DNA of 64,000 bases from Xenopus tropicalis (lineage: Eukaryota > Chordata > Amphibia > Anura > Pipidae). Numbering within the stretch: the first letter of the stretch is position 1; each line of letters starts with the position of its first letter. The position numbers and the translations under genes were made by a program. This document shows positions 22,900-33,738 of the stretch, piece after piece. The notes beneath the pieces were generated by a model. That model was not told where the DNA came from. It did no database searches and worked only from the letters and a program-made list of their open reading frames with translations. The stretch is taken from the NCBI RefSeq assembly GCF_000004195.4, contig NC_030681.2, positions 140,178,006-140,242,005 of the forward strand, written 5' to 3'.

Positions 22900-23685
22900 T
22901 CACATTTAACCATGAAATAAACCCAATAGGGCTGTTCTGCCCCCAATAAGGGGTAATTATATCTTAGTTGGGATCAAGTACAGGTACTGTTTTATTATTA
23001 CAGAGAAAAGGGAATCATTTAACCATTAAATAAACCCAATAGGGCTGTTCTGCCCCAATAAGGGGTAATTATATCTTAGTTGGGATCAAGTACAGGTACT
23101 GTTTTATTATTACAGAGAAAAGGGAATCATTTAACCATTAAATAAACCCAATAGGGCTATTCTGCCCCCAATAAGGGGTAATTATATCTTAGTTGGGATC
23201 AAGTACAGGTACTGTTTTATTATTACAGAGAAAAGGGAATCATTTAACCATTAAATAAACCCAATAGGGCTGTTCTGCCCCCAATAAGGGGTAATTATAT
23301 CTTAGTTGGGATCAAGTACAGGTACTGTTTTATTATTACAGAGAAAAGGGAATCATTTAACCATTAAATAAACCCAATAGGACTGTTCTGCCCCCAATAA
23401 GGGGTAATTATATCTTAGTTGGGATCAAGTGCAGGTACTGTTTTATTATTACAGAGAAAAGGGAATCATTTAACCATTAAATAAACCCAATAGGGCTGTT
23501 CTCCCCCCAATAAGGGGTAATTATATCATAGTTGGGATCAAGTACAGGTACTGTTTTATTATTACAGAGAAAAAGGGGAATCATTTTTAAAAATGTGATT
23601 ACTTTGATTAAATGGAGTCTATAGGAGATGGCCTTCCCGTAATTCAGAGCTTTCTGGATAAAAAGTCTCATATCTGTATTTTTTT
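22900..23685 (+). mobile_element. ITR element with expanded 113-bp tandem (copy 1)
   Basis: About six 112-113-bp units are visible, each with CAGGTACTGTTTTATTATTA, GGGAATCATTTAACCATTAA and CCCAATAAGGGGTAATTA. They are followed by the right part of the element: GGAGTCTATAGGAGATGGCC and CAGAGCTTTCTGGATAA, ending near TCATATCTGTATT. The left terminus is missing. The complete unexpanded form is at 51804-52133. Confidence 0.85.
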
Positions 23686-23689
23686 TAAA

Positions 23690-24569
23690 ATAACTCAAAA
23701 CCTGCTTAAAGTCTCAATTTTACAGTAGTGCTGAATTTGTTAATACCTTACGCCAATGTTTACCCTAATGTGCCCTTCATAAAAAACAATGTAATTTATT
23801 ATTCTCATCCTAAATGTCAAATGAAAAATACAAACAAAAGTCTATGTACCCTCGCAAAAGGTATTCATAACTAAAACTGTGTATGGACATTTCCATAACC
23901 TAGTCTTGTTTATTGAGCTCAAAGGGAAGAGACAGGCTGCTCCTTTCATAACCTTCTGACCATATAGATCCAAGGCAGACAATAAATAATGGAAGTATAT
24001 ACCAGAATGCAGCATTGGGATTAAAAGAATGAAGAAATAGCAGTGGGGCCATTTTTGTTCCCTGCCAGTTTCAAAAGCAACACAAGAAATCAAAGAGCGG
24101 ATCCCTTGGGAAAGGGAATAAGTAATATTAAGGCCAGACTTATATTTTACTGCCCAACACTAGTCCCATGTTTAGAGTATATCCACCGGTTCATTATTAT
24201 CCTACTTACGCCCCACACACCCTCAATACGGCACCAATAACACCCCGGATGTAATGCAGGGACGGGTGGGGGTAAATGCCATATCTGAGTTAGCAATACA
24301 TAGATACAGTTGTCCCCGTATCTGGGTGCTACAGCGGGGGAGGGGCTAGCATTACACAACGGGGGTCTTGAGTTGATTCTGACCAGAGCATTGCCTGTGT
24401 GGAACGTGTATGTTCTCCCTGTATTAGCATTGCTTTCCCACAATATACCAGCAGGTTATTAGATTCAGTGCTGTGCTTTAAAACCTCTTCCACTGCTTCA
24501 TCCAATGAAACCTTGTGTAACGGCCATAAAATGTGGAGAGATGGTCATAGGCTGCAAATAGGGCAACAG
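23690..24569. other. intergenic, no gene recognised
   Basis: Several 60-100-residue open frames overlap on both strands between 23842 and 24620, with no recognisable domain. The stretch near 24385-24422 (GACCAGAGCATTGCCTG and GTATGTTCTCCCTGT) resembles LINE/SINE tail sequence common in amphibians, but I could not bound an element. Confidence 0.35.
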
Positions 24570-24982
24570 TTGAAGGAACAGTTGTGTAAAAATAAAACCA
24601 TGAAAATACATAGGCTGTGAGAAATAGAACATATTTCTAATATTTGGTTGGGCAGAAATGTAATGTATAAAGGCTGGAGTGAGCAGATGTCTAACATAAT
24701 AGTCAGAACACTACTTCCTGCTTTACAGCTCTCTAACCTCTTAGTCAATGACTATAGGTGGGGCCACATGGGGCATAACTGTTCAGTTAGTTTGTGAGCA
24801 CACAGGTCAGATTGAAATGCAAACTAACTGACAGTTATGGCGCCCATGTGGCCCCACCTCAAGTCACTGACTAAGAGGTTAGAGAGCTGTAAAGCAGGAA
24901 GTAGTGTTCTGGCTATTATGTTAGACATCTGCTCACTCCAGCCTTTATACATATACATGTTTACACTGAACTGTTCCTTTAA
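24570..24982. mobile_element. T2-like fold-back MITE
   Basis: The right end CTGAACTGTTCCTTTAA is the reverse complement of TTAAAGGAACAGTTCAG, which fits the TTAAAGGRR end of T2 MITEs. The left end TTGAAGGAACAGTTGTG is its degraded partner. Internally, CTTTACAGCTCTCTAACCTC and CATAATAGTCAGAACACTAC reappear inverted near 24880-24930, making arms of well over 100 bp. Confidence 0.75.
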
Positions 24983-25139
24983 AGTGTTTTATAGTAACAC
25001 TATGGGGCCCATTTACAAAACTTTCTTGAGATAATTTAGCATTGTTTCCAATTTCTTTTTTACTTATAGGACATTTCTGAATGTACACGTAAAGTTCATT
25101 AACATTTCACAATTTTTCGTCGTTTTGCTTAAAAAAACC

Positions 25140-25830
25140 ATTAAAAAATTTTATTTTATTTTTTTTGTTTTTATTTATTTTGTGCATAACAATCGGGTTC
25201 CACATATGCAAAATATTATCTTTTACAAAGATCAAGGCATGTTATAATGCATAGACATTTGGTACTCTTACGATTTACAATAGTTACATTGGTAAACTTA
25301 TTCAGGGTATGTAGATGTATGGATGGTGGGTAATTGGCTATTTCATGCTTAGGTGAGCCAAGTTACCGAGAATAAGGTATGGTGGGGGGTCCGATTGGTA
25401 AATGAATCAAACAAACAAGATATAATGTGGGGCTTCCAATAAAATCAGCATGAACTATATACATTTCAGTTCACCGATTCCGGGGAGGGTTGTTTGGGGG
25501 TAACTGGTTCCGTTGTGTTATGGATCCTGGGAGGCAGCAATGATTCATCTTGTTATGGCGTTTAGTAGAGGATTGGTGCCTCTGAGGCTCTCTTGGTCAT
25601 ACCACGTGGTGTTCTTGAATGTGTTAATTGTCAGTTGCCTAACGTCTGGGGGGAGGTTGAGGATGTAAGTTGTCCATGTGTCAAAAAATCTGTGAGTGTA
25701 GATTGTTTTGTTGGTTGATGCCTCGAGCCAATCCATGTGAAAGAGTAATTTGTTTTTAGCCAGATTTGTAGATGGTGGTGTGGCTCCATTCCTGGAGTAT
25801 TTGTGTAAAAACTACGAACATGTCAGAATT
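25140..25830 (-). mobile_element. L1-like LINE 3' end remnant
   Basis: On the minus strand an open frame (25736 to 25545) contains TWTTYILNLPPDVRQ. It is followed by ~360 bp of non-coding sequence and an A-rich tail with AATAAA motifs (the T-rich run at 25140-25190). A short C-terminal frame, a 3' UTR and an A tail suggest a 5'-truncated LINE. Assignment to L1 rests on layout and a loose resemblance, so other non-LTR families remain possible. Confidence 0.45.
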
Positions 25831-25986
25831 CGTTAATGCTTTGGTTAAACATCCTCGGGACTATCTTTTCACCAGGTTTGATCTGTCGAAAATTTTGTGA
25901 CTTTTGGAACGCAATTGCAATATTTTCGTACGACCGAGAAAAGAATTTTCGTGACATTTTAGAACATCAGAAAATACCCTCTTTTC

Positions 25987-26273
25987 AGGTTCGGACTGGG
26001 CTGCCGGGACACCGGGAAAAATCCTGGTGGGCCCTGGCTCTAGTAGGCCCTGGTGGCCCAGACCCGACCCTTGCCAGCGATCCCCCTCCTGAACGCTCCT
26101 CCCCTGACGCGTCAAATTTACACGCTCGGGGATGGACGTCGGGTGGGGGGCCCTGAGAGGGGGGTTAGGGGGGCCCCTGGGGGGGTTAGGGGATGTGCCC
26201 AGCTGGGGGCACCTGCAGGGCCCCTGGGACGGGAGCCCCAGTGGGCCTTTCACCCCCCAGCCCGACCCTGGCT
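25987..26273. mobile_element. GC-rich ITR element, copy 1
   Basis: Starts GGTTCGGACTGGGCTGCCGG and ends CCCAGCCCGACCCTGG, an imperfect inverted pair matching the ends of the better copy at 40867-41044. The interior is rich in GGGGGCCCC and GTGGGCCC. The several overlapping open frames on both strands result from its high GC content. Confidence 0.6.
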
Positions 26274-26811
26274 CTTTTCCATGTGTTGCTGTGTATGACC
26301 ATTTCTCCAAATTTTTTGGCTGTTAGCATTGGTTTCCTCCAGTAAGTTGACTTTTGGTGAAAGAATTTCAAAATAATGTTTGTATTTGTGCTCACAAAGC
26401 AGTCGTGGGGGACAGGGCACAAAGCCCCAGGCCTAAAGCTAAGGGAAGCGATACAACAGCAACAAGCTCTTGTCAAAGTAGAAAATGTATTGGCCGAGTC
26501 ACCCAACCCAACATTTTCCCACAATTACTGCACATGAAACATGTTGAGTTGATTCTGCTACAGCAGAGCCTTGTCCGATTGATCTGTAGAACTGGCTTGT
26601 GGTGGAAGAAACCCAACTATGGCCCCGTAGGAAATTAGACTCCACTGGGGAAGGTGAAGTTTTGTTCCCATAAATGCATATATATATATATCCATCTCAA
26701 CTTGTGTTAATACAGTTACAATGTCCCCAGGAGTCGAAATTGGCTTCCCTTTATTAGCCCGAGGCATCCTGAGGGTTACAGAAGCTGAAAAGCTATAGAA
26801 TCAAATTATAC

Positions 26812-26966
26812 CTAGTATAAATAAATCTAAAGCAACTGGACATGTTAAGTAATCATTGAAGATGTTTCACTACTCATCCGAGCAGCTGAAGCTGCTCGGA
26901 TGAGTAGTGAAACGTCTTCAATGATTACTTAACAAGTCCAGTTGCTTTAGATTTATTTATACTAGA
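26812..26966. mobile_element. near-perfect hairpin
   Basis: The left arm (CTAGTATAAATAAATCTAAA, AGCAACTGGACATG, TTCACTACTCATCCGAGCAG) recurs inverted around GAAGCTGCTCGG at about 26890, giving arms of ~75 bp with few mismatches. The CATGACCTGGATTAATGAA sequence that follows suggests a transposon tail. Family unknown. Confidence 0.7.
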
Positions 26967-26969
26967 TAT

Positions 26970-27520
26970 ACCATGACCTGGATTAATGAAAATCTTCATA
27001 GTCATATAGAATCAAGGGGTGAAATAGATTGTGTTCAGCATTGTTTAAGACAAGTCTTGTGGTGCCCATAAACAATCAATCTATAGCAGAGTTTTCAATT
27101 CCACAGACATGGCACCCTTGGGGCACCAGAGCTATAGTGAGGGGCTGAGCATGAAGAGCATTTTGGGTAAGTAAGTGCTTATTTATTGCCTTGGATACTG
27201 CTAGAACTATAGTGGATGACTGGTTTATATCTCTGTAGTCTTATTATGAGCTACAGGTGTCCCTGATCAAATATTTAGACTGTAAATTTACGAGAGTTTG
27301 GTGACACTTGGGCGCACAGGTGTTGGGAAAGGAATGAGTACAGAATTCTGAGAGTCTCTAGCTATGTTTCAGCCAACAGCATAGCCTCGTAGCAGCGATA
27401 TTTCATCCACTCCTGTCTCAATGTGTCTAGAATTCCACAGTACAAATGAGTGGGTTTGGATACCCAGCAGGGTATCCCCTATTGCGATAACAAAAATTCC
27501 ATAAAAAAAAAACAACTTTA
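26970..27520. other. intergenic downstream of the NBAS-like gene
   Basis: No gene or clearly bounded repeat seen. If the polyadenylation call at 27543 is right, this lies just beyond the transcript end. Confidence 0.35.
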
Positions 27521-27542
27521 AATCCGTATCAGGCAAATACAT

Positions 27543-27548
27543 TTTATT
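27543..27548 (-). terminator. candidate polyadenylation signal
   Basis: TTTATT on the plus strand is AATAAA on the minus strand. It is the first canonical hexamer I see downstream of the TAA stop at 28640, giving a 3' UTR of about 1.1 kb. No GU-rich element was verified. Confidence 0.35.
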
Positions 27549-28639
27549 GGGTCGGAATAAAAATATTAATGTGGATTTTGAGCTTTATGAAAACATACAC
27601 AAGATCTTCCCTGCCAGATATCCCGTACATACAATTAAAATGGCAGCTGCACGCTATAAGTTATACAGGCCTGTGTCAGTTGTTACAATTAAATAAGCAA
27701 TTATAAGCAATATAAATAACCCCTAGATCAGCTCTAGGCATTGGAGCCCACACAGCGTTCTGAGATTTCCTGGGACATCACAAATAAGTTAATCGCTATT
27801 AACCTAGAACTGATCAGACTATGGTGCTGGAGTCCGTTAAAACTCTGTGTTGCCACCACTAATTAGCCACGTATGTAGATAACAGGTTTTGTTCTGTTAA
27901 GGTTCTGTTCATCTTTTGTTCTGTTAAGGCAGAAACGAGGGGCCTGTCCGACCGATATCTGGCCTGAAATTGGGCAGATCTCGATCGGGCAGGTTAAAAG
28001 ATTCAGTCGGATCGGGGACCGCATCGGCTTGTTGACACAGTCCCCGAACCGACTGCCCCATTACCACCTACACGCTCCCCGATATCGCCCACCCGTAGGT
28101 GGGGATATCAGGGAAGATCCACTCACTTGGCAACATCACCAAGCGAGCGGATCGGCCCGTGTATAGGGACCTTTAGAATTCCTGCTGTTAGATTTAAGTC
28201 ATTATAAACCCCCTTGGAAAGGCCCCTTACCAGTTAGGATGTCAGACTTCTCGCACAGACAGAAACTGAGCCCGAGCTCTCAACTAAATGACTGCTTTAC
28301 CAACTGTCCAAGCTGAGCCTGTGAGAGTGCAAACACGCCTTCATGTAAATAATTACGGGTCAATAGATTTCACGTGCAGACTTATCTAGGCCATGTGTTG
28401 TCAATCTTGTGGCTGTTTGACCCCAGTGCAACTTCATGATGATGGAAGCTGCTGTCCTGATTAATAGGTCCACTTAAAGACCTTCCGTTGCTCACTTGAA
28501 TTCAAATACCTGCTCTGAGATGATGTTCTAGATAATATTCATTATATTTAAAGTTTCCTTGACAGCACTTGTCATGGGTAGTCATTAGTACTCATATGAA
28601 CCTGTAGGCACCTTATACAATTGTTTTCTTTCAAAGTCT
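27549..28639 (-). other. probable 3' UTR of the NBAS-like gene
   Basis: Non-coding sequence between the stop codon and the candidate poly(A) signal. Part of it (about 27930-28170: CCGACCGATATCTGGCCTG and GGATCGGCCCGTGTATAGGG) looks like a Xenopus transposon fragment also hinted at near 45815 and 59925. The UTR may therefore be shorter, or may have captured a repeat. Confidence 0.35.
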
Positions 28640-28915
28640 TTAAAGCCAACGTTTAATACTGGTAAGAGCAGAGGTGAAGGTTCTTAGAGCCGGATGTGTG
28701 CCCCTGTAGGTCATCAGAAGGGATCCCGCCTCTGCATGAAACCCGCTGCCATGAAGCTCCTTGGCAATCTCTTCAACATCCCATTGGGTGTCCTCTTGCT
28801 TGGATAGCAGATGGTAAATCAGATGTGGGTAAAATACGGTGCTGACACATTTCACAACCAGCTTAGCGTCCAGAAGCAAAGAAAGGATTTCTGCGTCACA
28901 GTTCAACTCACTGAC
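28640..28915 (-). CDS. nbas: terminal coding exon, NBAS-like C-terminus
   Basis: Read on the minus strand, a pyrimidine run ends in TTTTTTTGTAG, then 276 bp of open frame begin GTC AGT GAG and end at TAA (28642-28640), giving 91 residues. Visible motifs include SLLLDAKLVVKCVSTVFYP near the start, QWDVEEIAKEL in the middle and AEAGSLLMTYRGTHPALRTF near the end. From memory this matches the C-terminus of vertebrate NBAS, which ends in an EAGSLLL...RGTH...LRTF...AL pattern. NBAS is a large peripheral ER protein that acts with RINT1 and ZW10 in the NRZ tether, which receives Golgi-derived COPI vesicles at syntaxin-18, and it has a reported role in nonsense-mediated decay. The frame joins exon 43866-43994 in phase 0. 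The acceptor could instead be the next AG, six bases inside. Exon status is secure; the name is a recognition call not confirmed by alignment. Confidence 0.82.
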   Translation of the reverse strand, partial: VSELNCDAEILSLLLDAKLVVKCVSTVFYPHLIYHLLSKQEDTQWDVEEIAKELHGSGFHAEAGSLLMTYRGTHPALRTFTSALTSIKRWL

Positions 28916-29459
28916 CTACAAAAAAAAATGGGAGAAAGTAAATCTATGTAGAAAAGCATAACAAAGGGAAATGACATGTTCTGTGCTCTGAGTACGACGA
29001 GTACGTCCCTCGGCTCAAAGAACAAACAATCATATTTGTCATCACAGCAACAAAAGTGTCTATTCTTGGGGCCACCCTCGGTATGTACCGGTGCCTTATA
29101 GCAGGGGCAGTGACTATGGGAAACGATCTCACTGTAAATGCGATGCAGAGCTTTGTAACCCAACTTATGTTCATAAATCCCATATATATTCATTCTTATT
29201 TGGTTACATTTTCCTACACCAAATATCAGCTTTCACCAGTGCCCATATTCCCTCGGACATCATCAGTGACATTTACATCTGCAAGGAGCACATGTTTGCA
29301 AGGAGCCTTATTCAGTATAAAGTTCATGTGATTAAGAATGCAGGCTTACACAGGCAGAATTTATGTTGGTCCTGCTTGGATTAAGCACTGTTATGGTAAA
29401 GCTGAGCTCAGAGGAAGATAAAAAAATAGAAGCAGATAGCTAGAGCAGAGTTTCTATAA

Positions 29460-29767
29460 CAGGGGTCCCCAACCTTTCTTACTCGGGAGCCACAGTCAAA
29501 TGTAAAAAGACTTGGGGAGCAACACAAGCACCATAAAAGTTAATGGAGGAGCCAAATAAGGGCTGTGATTGGCTATTAGGGGCCTCTATGCACACTATCA
29601 GCTTACAGGGGGCTTTATTTGGTAGGAAATCTTGTTTTTATTCAACCAAAACTTGCCCCCAAGTCAGGAATTCAAAAATAACTCCCTGGTTTGGGGGCAC
29701 TGAGAGCAACATCCAAGGGGTTGGTGAGTAACATGTTGCCCCCTGAGCTACTGGTTGGGGATCACTG
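29460..29767 (+). mobile_element. 308-bp hAT-like MITE
   Basis: Ends CAGGGGTCCCCAACC and GGTTGGGGATCACTG are inverted repeats. The flanks TTCTATAA (29452-29459) and TTCTATAG (29768-29775) form an 8-bp target duplication with one mismatch. Terminal CAGGGGTCCCCAACC and 8-bp duplications are typical of hAT elements of the Charlie type. The element has no transposase; the 62-residue frame inside is not a gene. Confidence 0.88.
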
Positions 29768-30389
29768 TTCTATAGGGGATCAGCAATGCCATCTTTGGCA
29801 TGGAAGGAGCATGTTAAGCAATCTGAGCTGAAAAGATTCACTGCCTTTGCTTGGAAGTGAGCATGCCCAGTAGCCAACGGCCCAATTAAATTCTCTAACC
29901 AGAGTGGGTTATAGTGGGAGAAGGAATTCTAGATGATTATGGGGATTCTGACGCCTTACTATTAACCTATGAACAACCAGGCCTGCACCCATTCCACCAC
30001 AGCTTCTTCTGCGCAAGTTTTAGATGGCACGCAGTATTCCTGATTCAGCCATAAACTGGTTTTAGAAATAAAATAGAGCGACAATTCACATAACATTGCC
30101 CTGTGCTTCAATCTAATTACAATCTATAAAGTCTCCACCAAACTTTTAATGCATTTTTAAAAATATTTTTGTAAACATCTTGAGGGAAAATGCTATTTGC
30201 ACCGTGTATTAAGTCTTATGTTACAGGAGACCAAAACAAAAAAGAAAACAATTAGGGGAATACTTGGCGGCACAGCACAAGGCGCTAGAACCCCTGGGTG
30301 ATTTTAAAGTCTTTGCCATTTGCTTTTCACGGCTTCGCTGGATGATGTAGGAAAAATAAATAAGTCTCATAATTACCATTTCTCTCCAA

Positions 30390-30535
30390 AAAAAAGGATT
30401 AATTCCCGCGCAAAGTCCTGAGGCTCGGTGATATTAGCTTCTTTTTAATGTAGTTTGTTTGCAAATGTTTTGGATGAGCAATTCTAATAATACGGAAAGG
30501 AGCTTTCACAGGCTGCTCTTTGTTTCTGTATATTT
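30390..30535. other. candidate conserved non-coding element
   Basis: Non-repetitive intronic stretch with AATTCCCGCGCAAAGTCC and a homeobox-like AATTCTAATAATACGG core. Nothing in it resembles the surrounding transposons. The call is based on texture only; conservation has not been tested. Confidence 0.2.
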
Positions 30536-30684
30536 ATTTACTGTATACCTACGTGCAGCAGGAGTCCAGTAAAAAAATACTTACAAAATGTACTTTATTA
30601 CTAAAAAGTAAAGGCAGCGACTTATTGTGTTTCATGGGAAGTATCCCTACTGGTACTCATGTCTTTCTCCAGATACTGTATACC

Positions 30685-30927
30685 TAGGGTAGCCACCTCT
30701 GCCAGTCTGTTTTGCCAGGCAGGGGGCGGTGATGTTACGGGGAAGAGGCGGGGCAGTGCAATCACTGGGCTATGACGCAGTGATCAGTGATTGGCCGATC
30801 ACCGCACCAATCTCAGGGAGTCCTGCCTAGTTTTCCTAATTTGGATAAACGGACAGGAGGTTTTGCCTTAGACAGCTGTTCTGAAAACTGGGCTGTTCGG
30901 GTCAAAACCGGACAAGTGGCAACCCTA
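30685..30927. mobile_element. 243-bp hAT-like MITE
   Basis: Termini TAGGGTAGCCAC and GTGGCAACCCTA are 12-bp inverted repeats with one mismatch. The element is flanked by a perfect 8-bp duplication, TGTATACC at 30677-30684 and 30928-30935, as expected for hAT integration. It has no coding capacity. Confidence 0.88.
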
Positions 30928-31689
30928 TGTATACCCTCGAGATCAGAAGCCTTGTCTCATAACACAAGAAGACTAATTGCCCTTTATATCAAAGGCTGCA
31001 TTTACCTATGAAAGTGGAAGTTCTCTGGCTGCCAATAACAAACATGGCCACTGAACCTTTCAAATACATGAAATATTCACCAAAAATTGGCCTCTGCTCA
31101 AACGTATAGCTCCGACAGATGGGTGAGAAGGGGGTGTGAGAAATATCTGAATTCTTACTGAATACTAAACAAATAGGCTTATGTGCCAGCGGTTCGTTAG
31201 TGCCATTCATTTCTATATATTTGATCTTTCTGTGTGTCAGAGTTGAGTGCCCCTACTCACTATTTGCACAGATATAGCTATAGCCTTGGGGTATCTGATA
31301 CCCCCATTACTTAGAGTTGCTGGCATCACTTGGTACATTCAGAGCCAGTGGGCAAAATTTAATTGGTGGGCCCCCACTGCCCCAAGAAATTTGTGATAGA
31401 ATAACCCACATTAAGTTCAATATTGTAAGGCAGACATTGAAGAAATAGACCCGTCCTGGACCAAAAGCCCCGGGAGCAGGTAAATGACAAAATGGTGGTG
31501 CCCCACGAAAAAAGGCGAAGAATTAAGGATAACCATGCTCTCCCAGTTGATTAAAATGAGGGGTCTGCTATCTCTGCCAGATGCTTCTGCCAAAAGTTAT
31601 TCCAGATGAAATATGTCCTAGTGGGCCCTGGGCAAATGCCACTTTTGGCCATTTATTAAAACAGCCCTGGGTACATTAAGCTTAATATA

Positions 31690-32145
31690 AAGTGGTCCAG
31701 AGAAGGGTAACTAAGCTGGTAAAGGGTCTGGAAAGTCTCGGTTATGGGGAAAGACCGGCCAGGTTGGGGCTGTTTAAGCTGGAGAAACAGGGAGCCATGA
31801 TAACTATGTTTAATTATATAATGGTACCACACAATAAATTCTCTGATATTTAATTTACCAGATGGTCCTTCCAGCAGACACAAGGACGTGCATAAAGAAG
31901 GGGTTGGAGGGCTTTTATCCAATAGCTTTTAGTACAAGTTGCCCCAGGGACTGGTCTGATAGCCATCTTGGAGTCAGGAAGGAATTTTTTCCCCTCTGCG
32001 GCAAATTAGAGAGGCTTCAGATGGGGTTTTTGCCTTCCTCTGGATCAACTAGCAGTTAGGCAGGTTAGATATAGGCATTATGGTTGGACGTGATGGACAT
32101 GTGGTTTTTTTTAACCTAATTGTCTTATGTTACTATGTTCTTTAC
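31690..32145 (+). mobile_element. CR1/L2-like LINE 3' end, truncated
   Basis: The plus-strand frame from about 31690 reads VQRRVTKLVKGLESLGYGER followed by LGLFKLEK, the hallmark C-terminal block of CR1/L2 reverse transcriptases. After frame breaks comes the tail (GGAGTCAGGAAGGAATTTTT, CCTCTGCGGCAAATTAGAG, TGGACGTGATGGACATGTG), which is shared with 44880-45310. Decayed, non-functional. Confidence 0.85.
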
Positions 32146-32811
32146 CAGAGGACAGCAGTGGGCAGATGGATGCCAGTGTGGCCAGTATTTGATATTACCA
32201 GATGCCCACGTGCCTGCTCATCTCACACTATAACGCCTCTCCCCTTAATGGCTTATGAAATGCCACAGTGCTACAGAATGCTGGATGGGAGTCTGGCAGT
32301 TTGTAACGTTACAGAATCTCTAGGGGAAGCAGGAAAAAATAAGTTTGCCATTCCAGTTATCGTCTTCAGAAAAATAAAATAGGAAAAGATAAAGCCAAGT
32401 AAAATTGCTTTTCCCCAGCTGGCTCCCAAGTTGCATATTCAGTATCTCTCATCTTAGTGTTTATGAGGAGCTGTAGGCATTTACCTGTATATCTGGGGAT
32501 ATAACATCATGCCTTGCCATATAACCTATATATTACTATCCCACCGCTTTAATCAATATGTTAATATCTAAGAAAATAGGCTTTGCGCAAAGCTCTGATT
32601 ACAAGGGCAGCGGCCGGTTGCTCTCTCTGTATAAAATACACGTGCAGGTTTGTTATTATTTGATATAAAAGTGCTGTAGATTTCCCTTCCCATCTGCGAT
32701 AATCAGAGAGTGGTTCCTTTCCCATGGGGGAGATGTACTTGCAAAGCCATTGTTTCACTGATTCTTATACCTTCTAACCAGTAAGCTCTATAAACCCATG
32801 CTAAGCCCTTA

Positions 32812-33045
32812 ATTCTGTATTTCGGACATGTCATCCACCATATTGGTGTAGGTGGGCCAACCCTGCCATTCTGTATTTCGGACATGGCGTCCACCATATT
32901 GGTGTAGGTGGGCCAACCCTGCCATTCTGTATTTCGGACATGGCGTCCACCATATTGGTGCAGGTGGGCCAACCCTGACATTCTGTATTTCGGACATGGC
33001 GTCCACCATATTGGTGCAGGTGGGCCAACCCTGACATTCTGTATT
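32812..33045. repeat. 56-bp minisatellite, four copies plus a partial
   Basis: Units start ATTCTGTATTTCGGACATG at 32812, 32868, 32924 and 32980, with a partial copy at 33036. Differences are few (GTGTAGG versus GTGCAGG, CCTGCC versus CCTGAC). The open frames of 60-124 residues on both strands are repeat read-through. Confidence 0.95.
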
Positions 33046-33433
33046 TCAGGCGTGTCTTGGCCATGCCCTATCCCCACCCCATTATGCCCCTAGCCATGCC
33101 CACCATCACATTCTGAGCTAAGCAGGATAGTATGCATTGCTCTAATATATGGTCCAAGAGAAAACTAGCTCAGTGTACTTCATAGAAGTACAAAATAATA
33201 CAAACTGGCCCTACTGTGTGTGTGAATGTGACCTTTGTCTGTAAGTTCCTCTGGGACAGGGGAAAGCCATTTAAGTCGGAATTGGGCTATAGGGCACACA
33301 TTTCCATAGCAGATAACAGATAAGCTCAGATTATAATGGTTTTAGTTCTTACACAGGAAGAAAGGGGGTTGCATGCCATTGGTGGCTCTCTACAGAACTA
33401 TATCAAATATGACAATTGTGGCAGATGCCAGAA

Positions 33434-33738
33434 CAGAGATCCCCAACCGTTTTTACCCATGAACCACATTTAAATGCAAAAAGTTGGGGAGCAACACAAT
33501 CGTGAAAAATATACCTGGGGGTGCCAAGTAAGGGCTGTGATTGGCTATTTGGTATCCCTATGTGGACTGGCAGCCTACAGGAGGCTCTGTTTGGCATTGC
33601 ATTGGGTTTTTATTCAATCAAAACTTGCCCCCAAGTCAGGAATTCAAAAATAATCCCCTGCTTTGAGGCCACAGGGAGCAACACCCAAGGGGTTGGGGAG
33701 CAACATGTTGCTCACGGGCCACTGGTTGGGGATCACTG
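33434..33738 (+). mobile_element. 305-bp hAT-like MITE, second copy
   Basis: Same family as 29460-29767: starts CAGAGATCCCCAACCG and ends GGTTGGGGATCACTG, with shared interior (AGGGCTGTGATTGGCTATT, AAAACTTGCCCCCAAGTCAG). Target duplication TGCCAGAA (33426-33433) versus TGCTAGAA (33739-33746), one mismatch. Same orientation as the first copy. Confidence 0.88.

Noticed and set aside
25836..26524. Overlapping 106-149-residue frames on both strands
   Set aside because: GC-rich transposon sequence with few stops; the proline/glycine-rich peptides have no domain and both strands are open.
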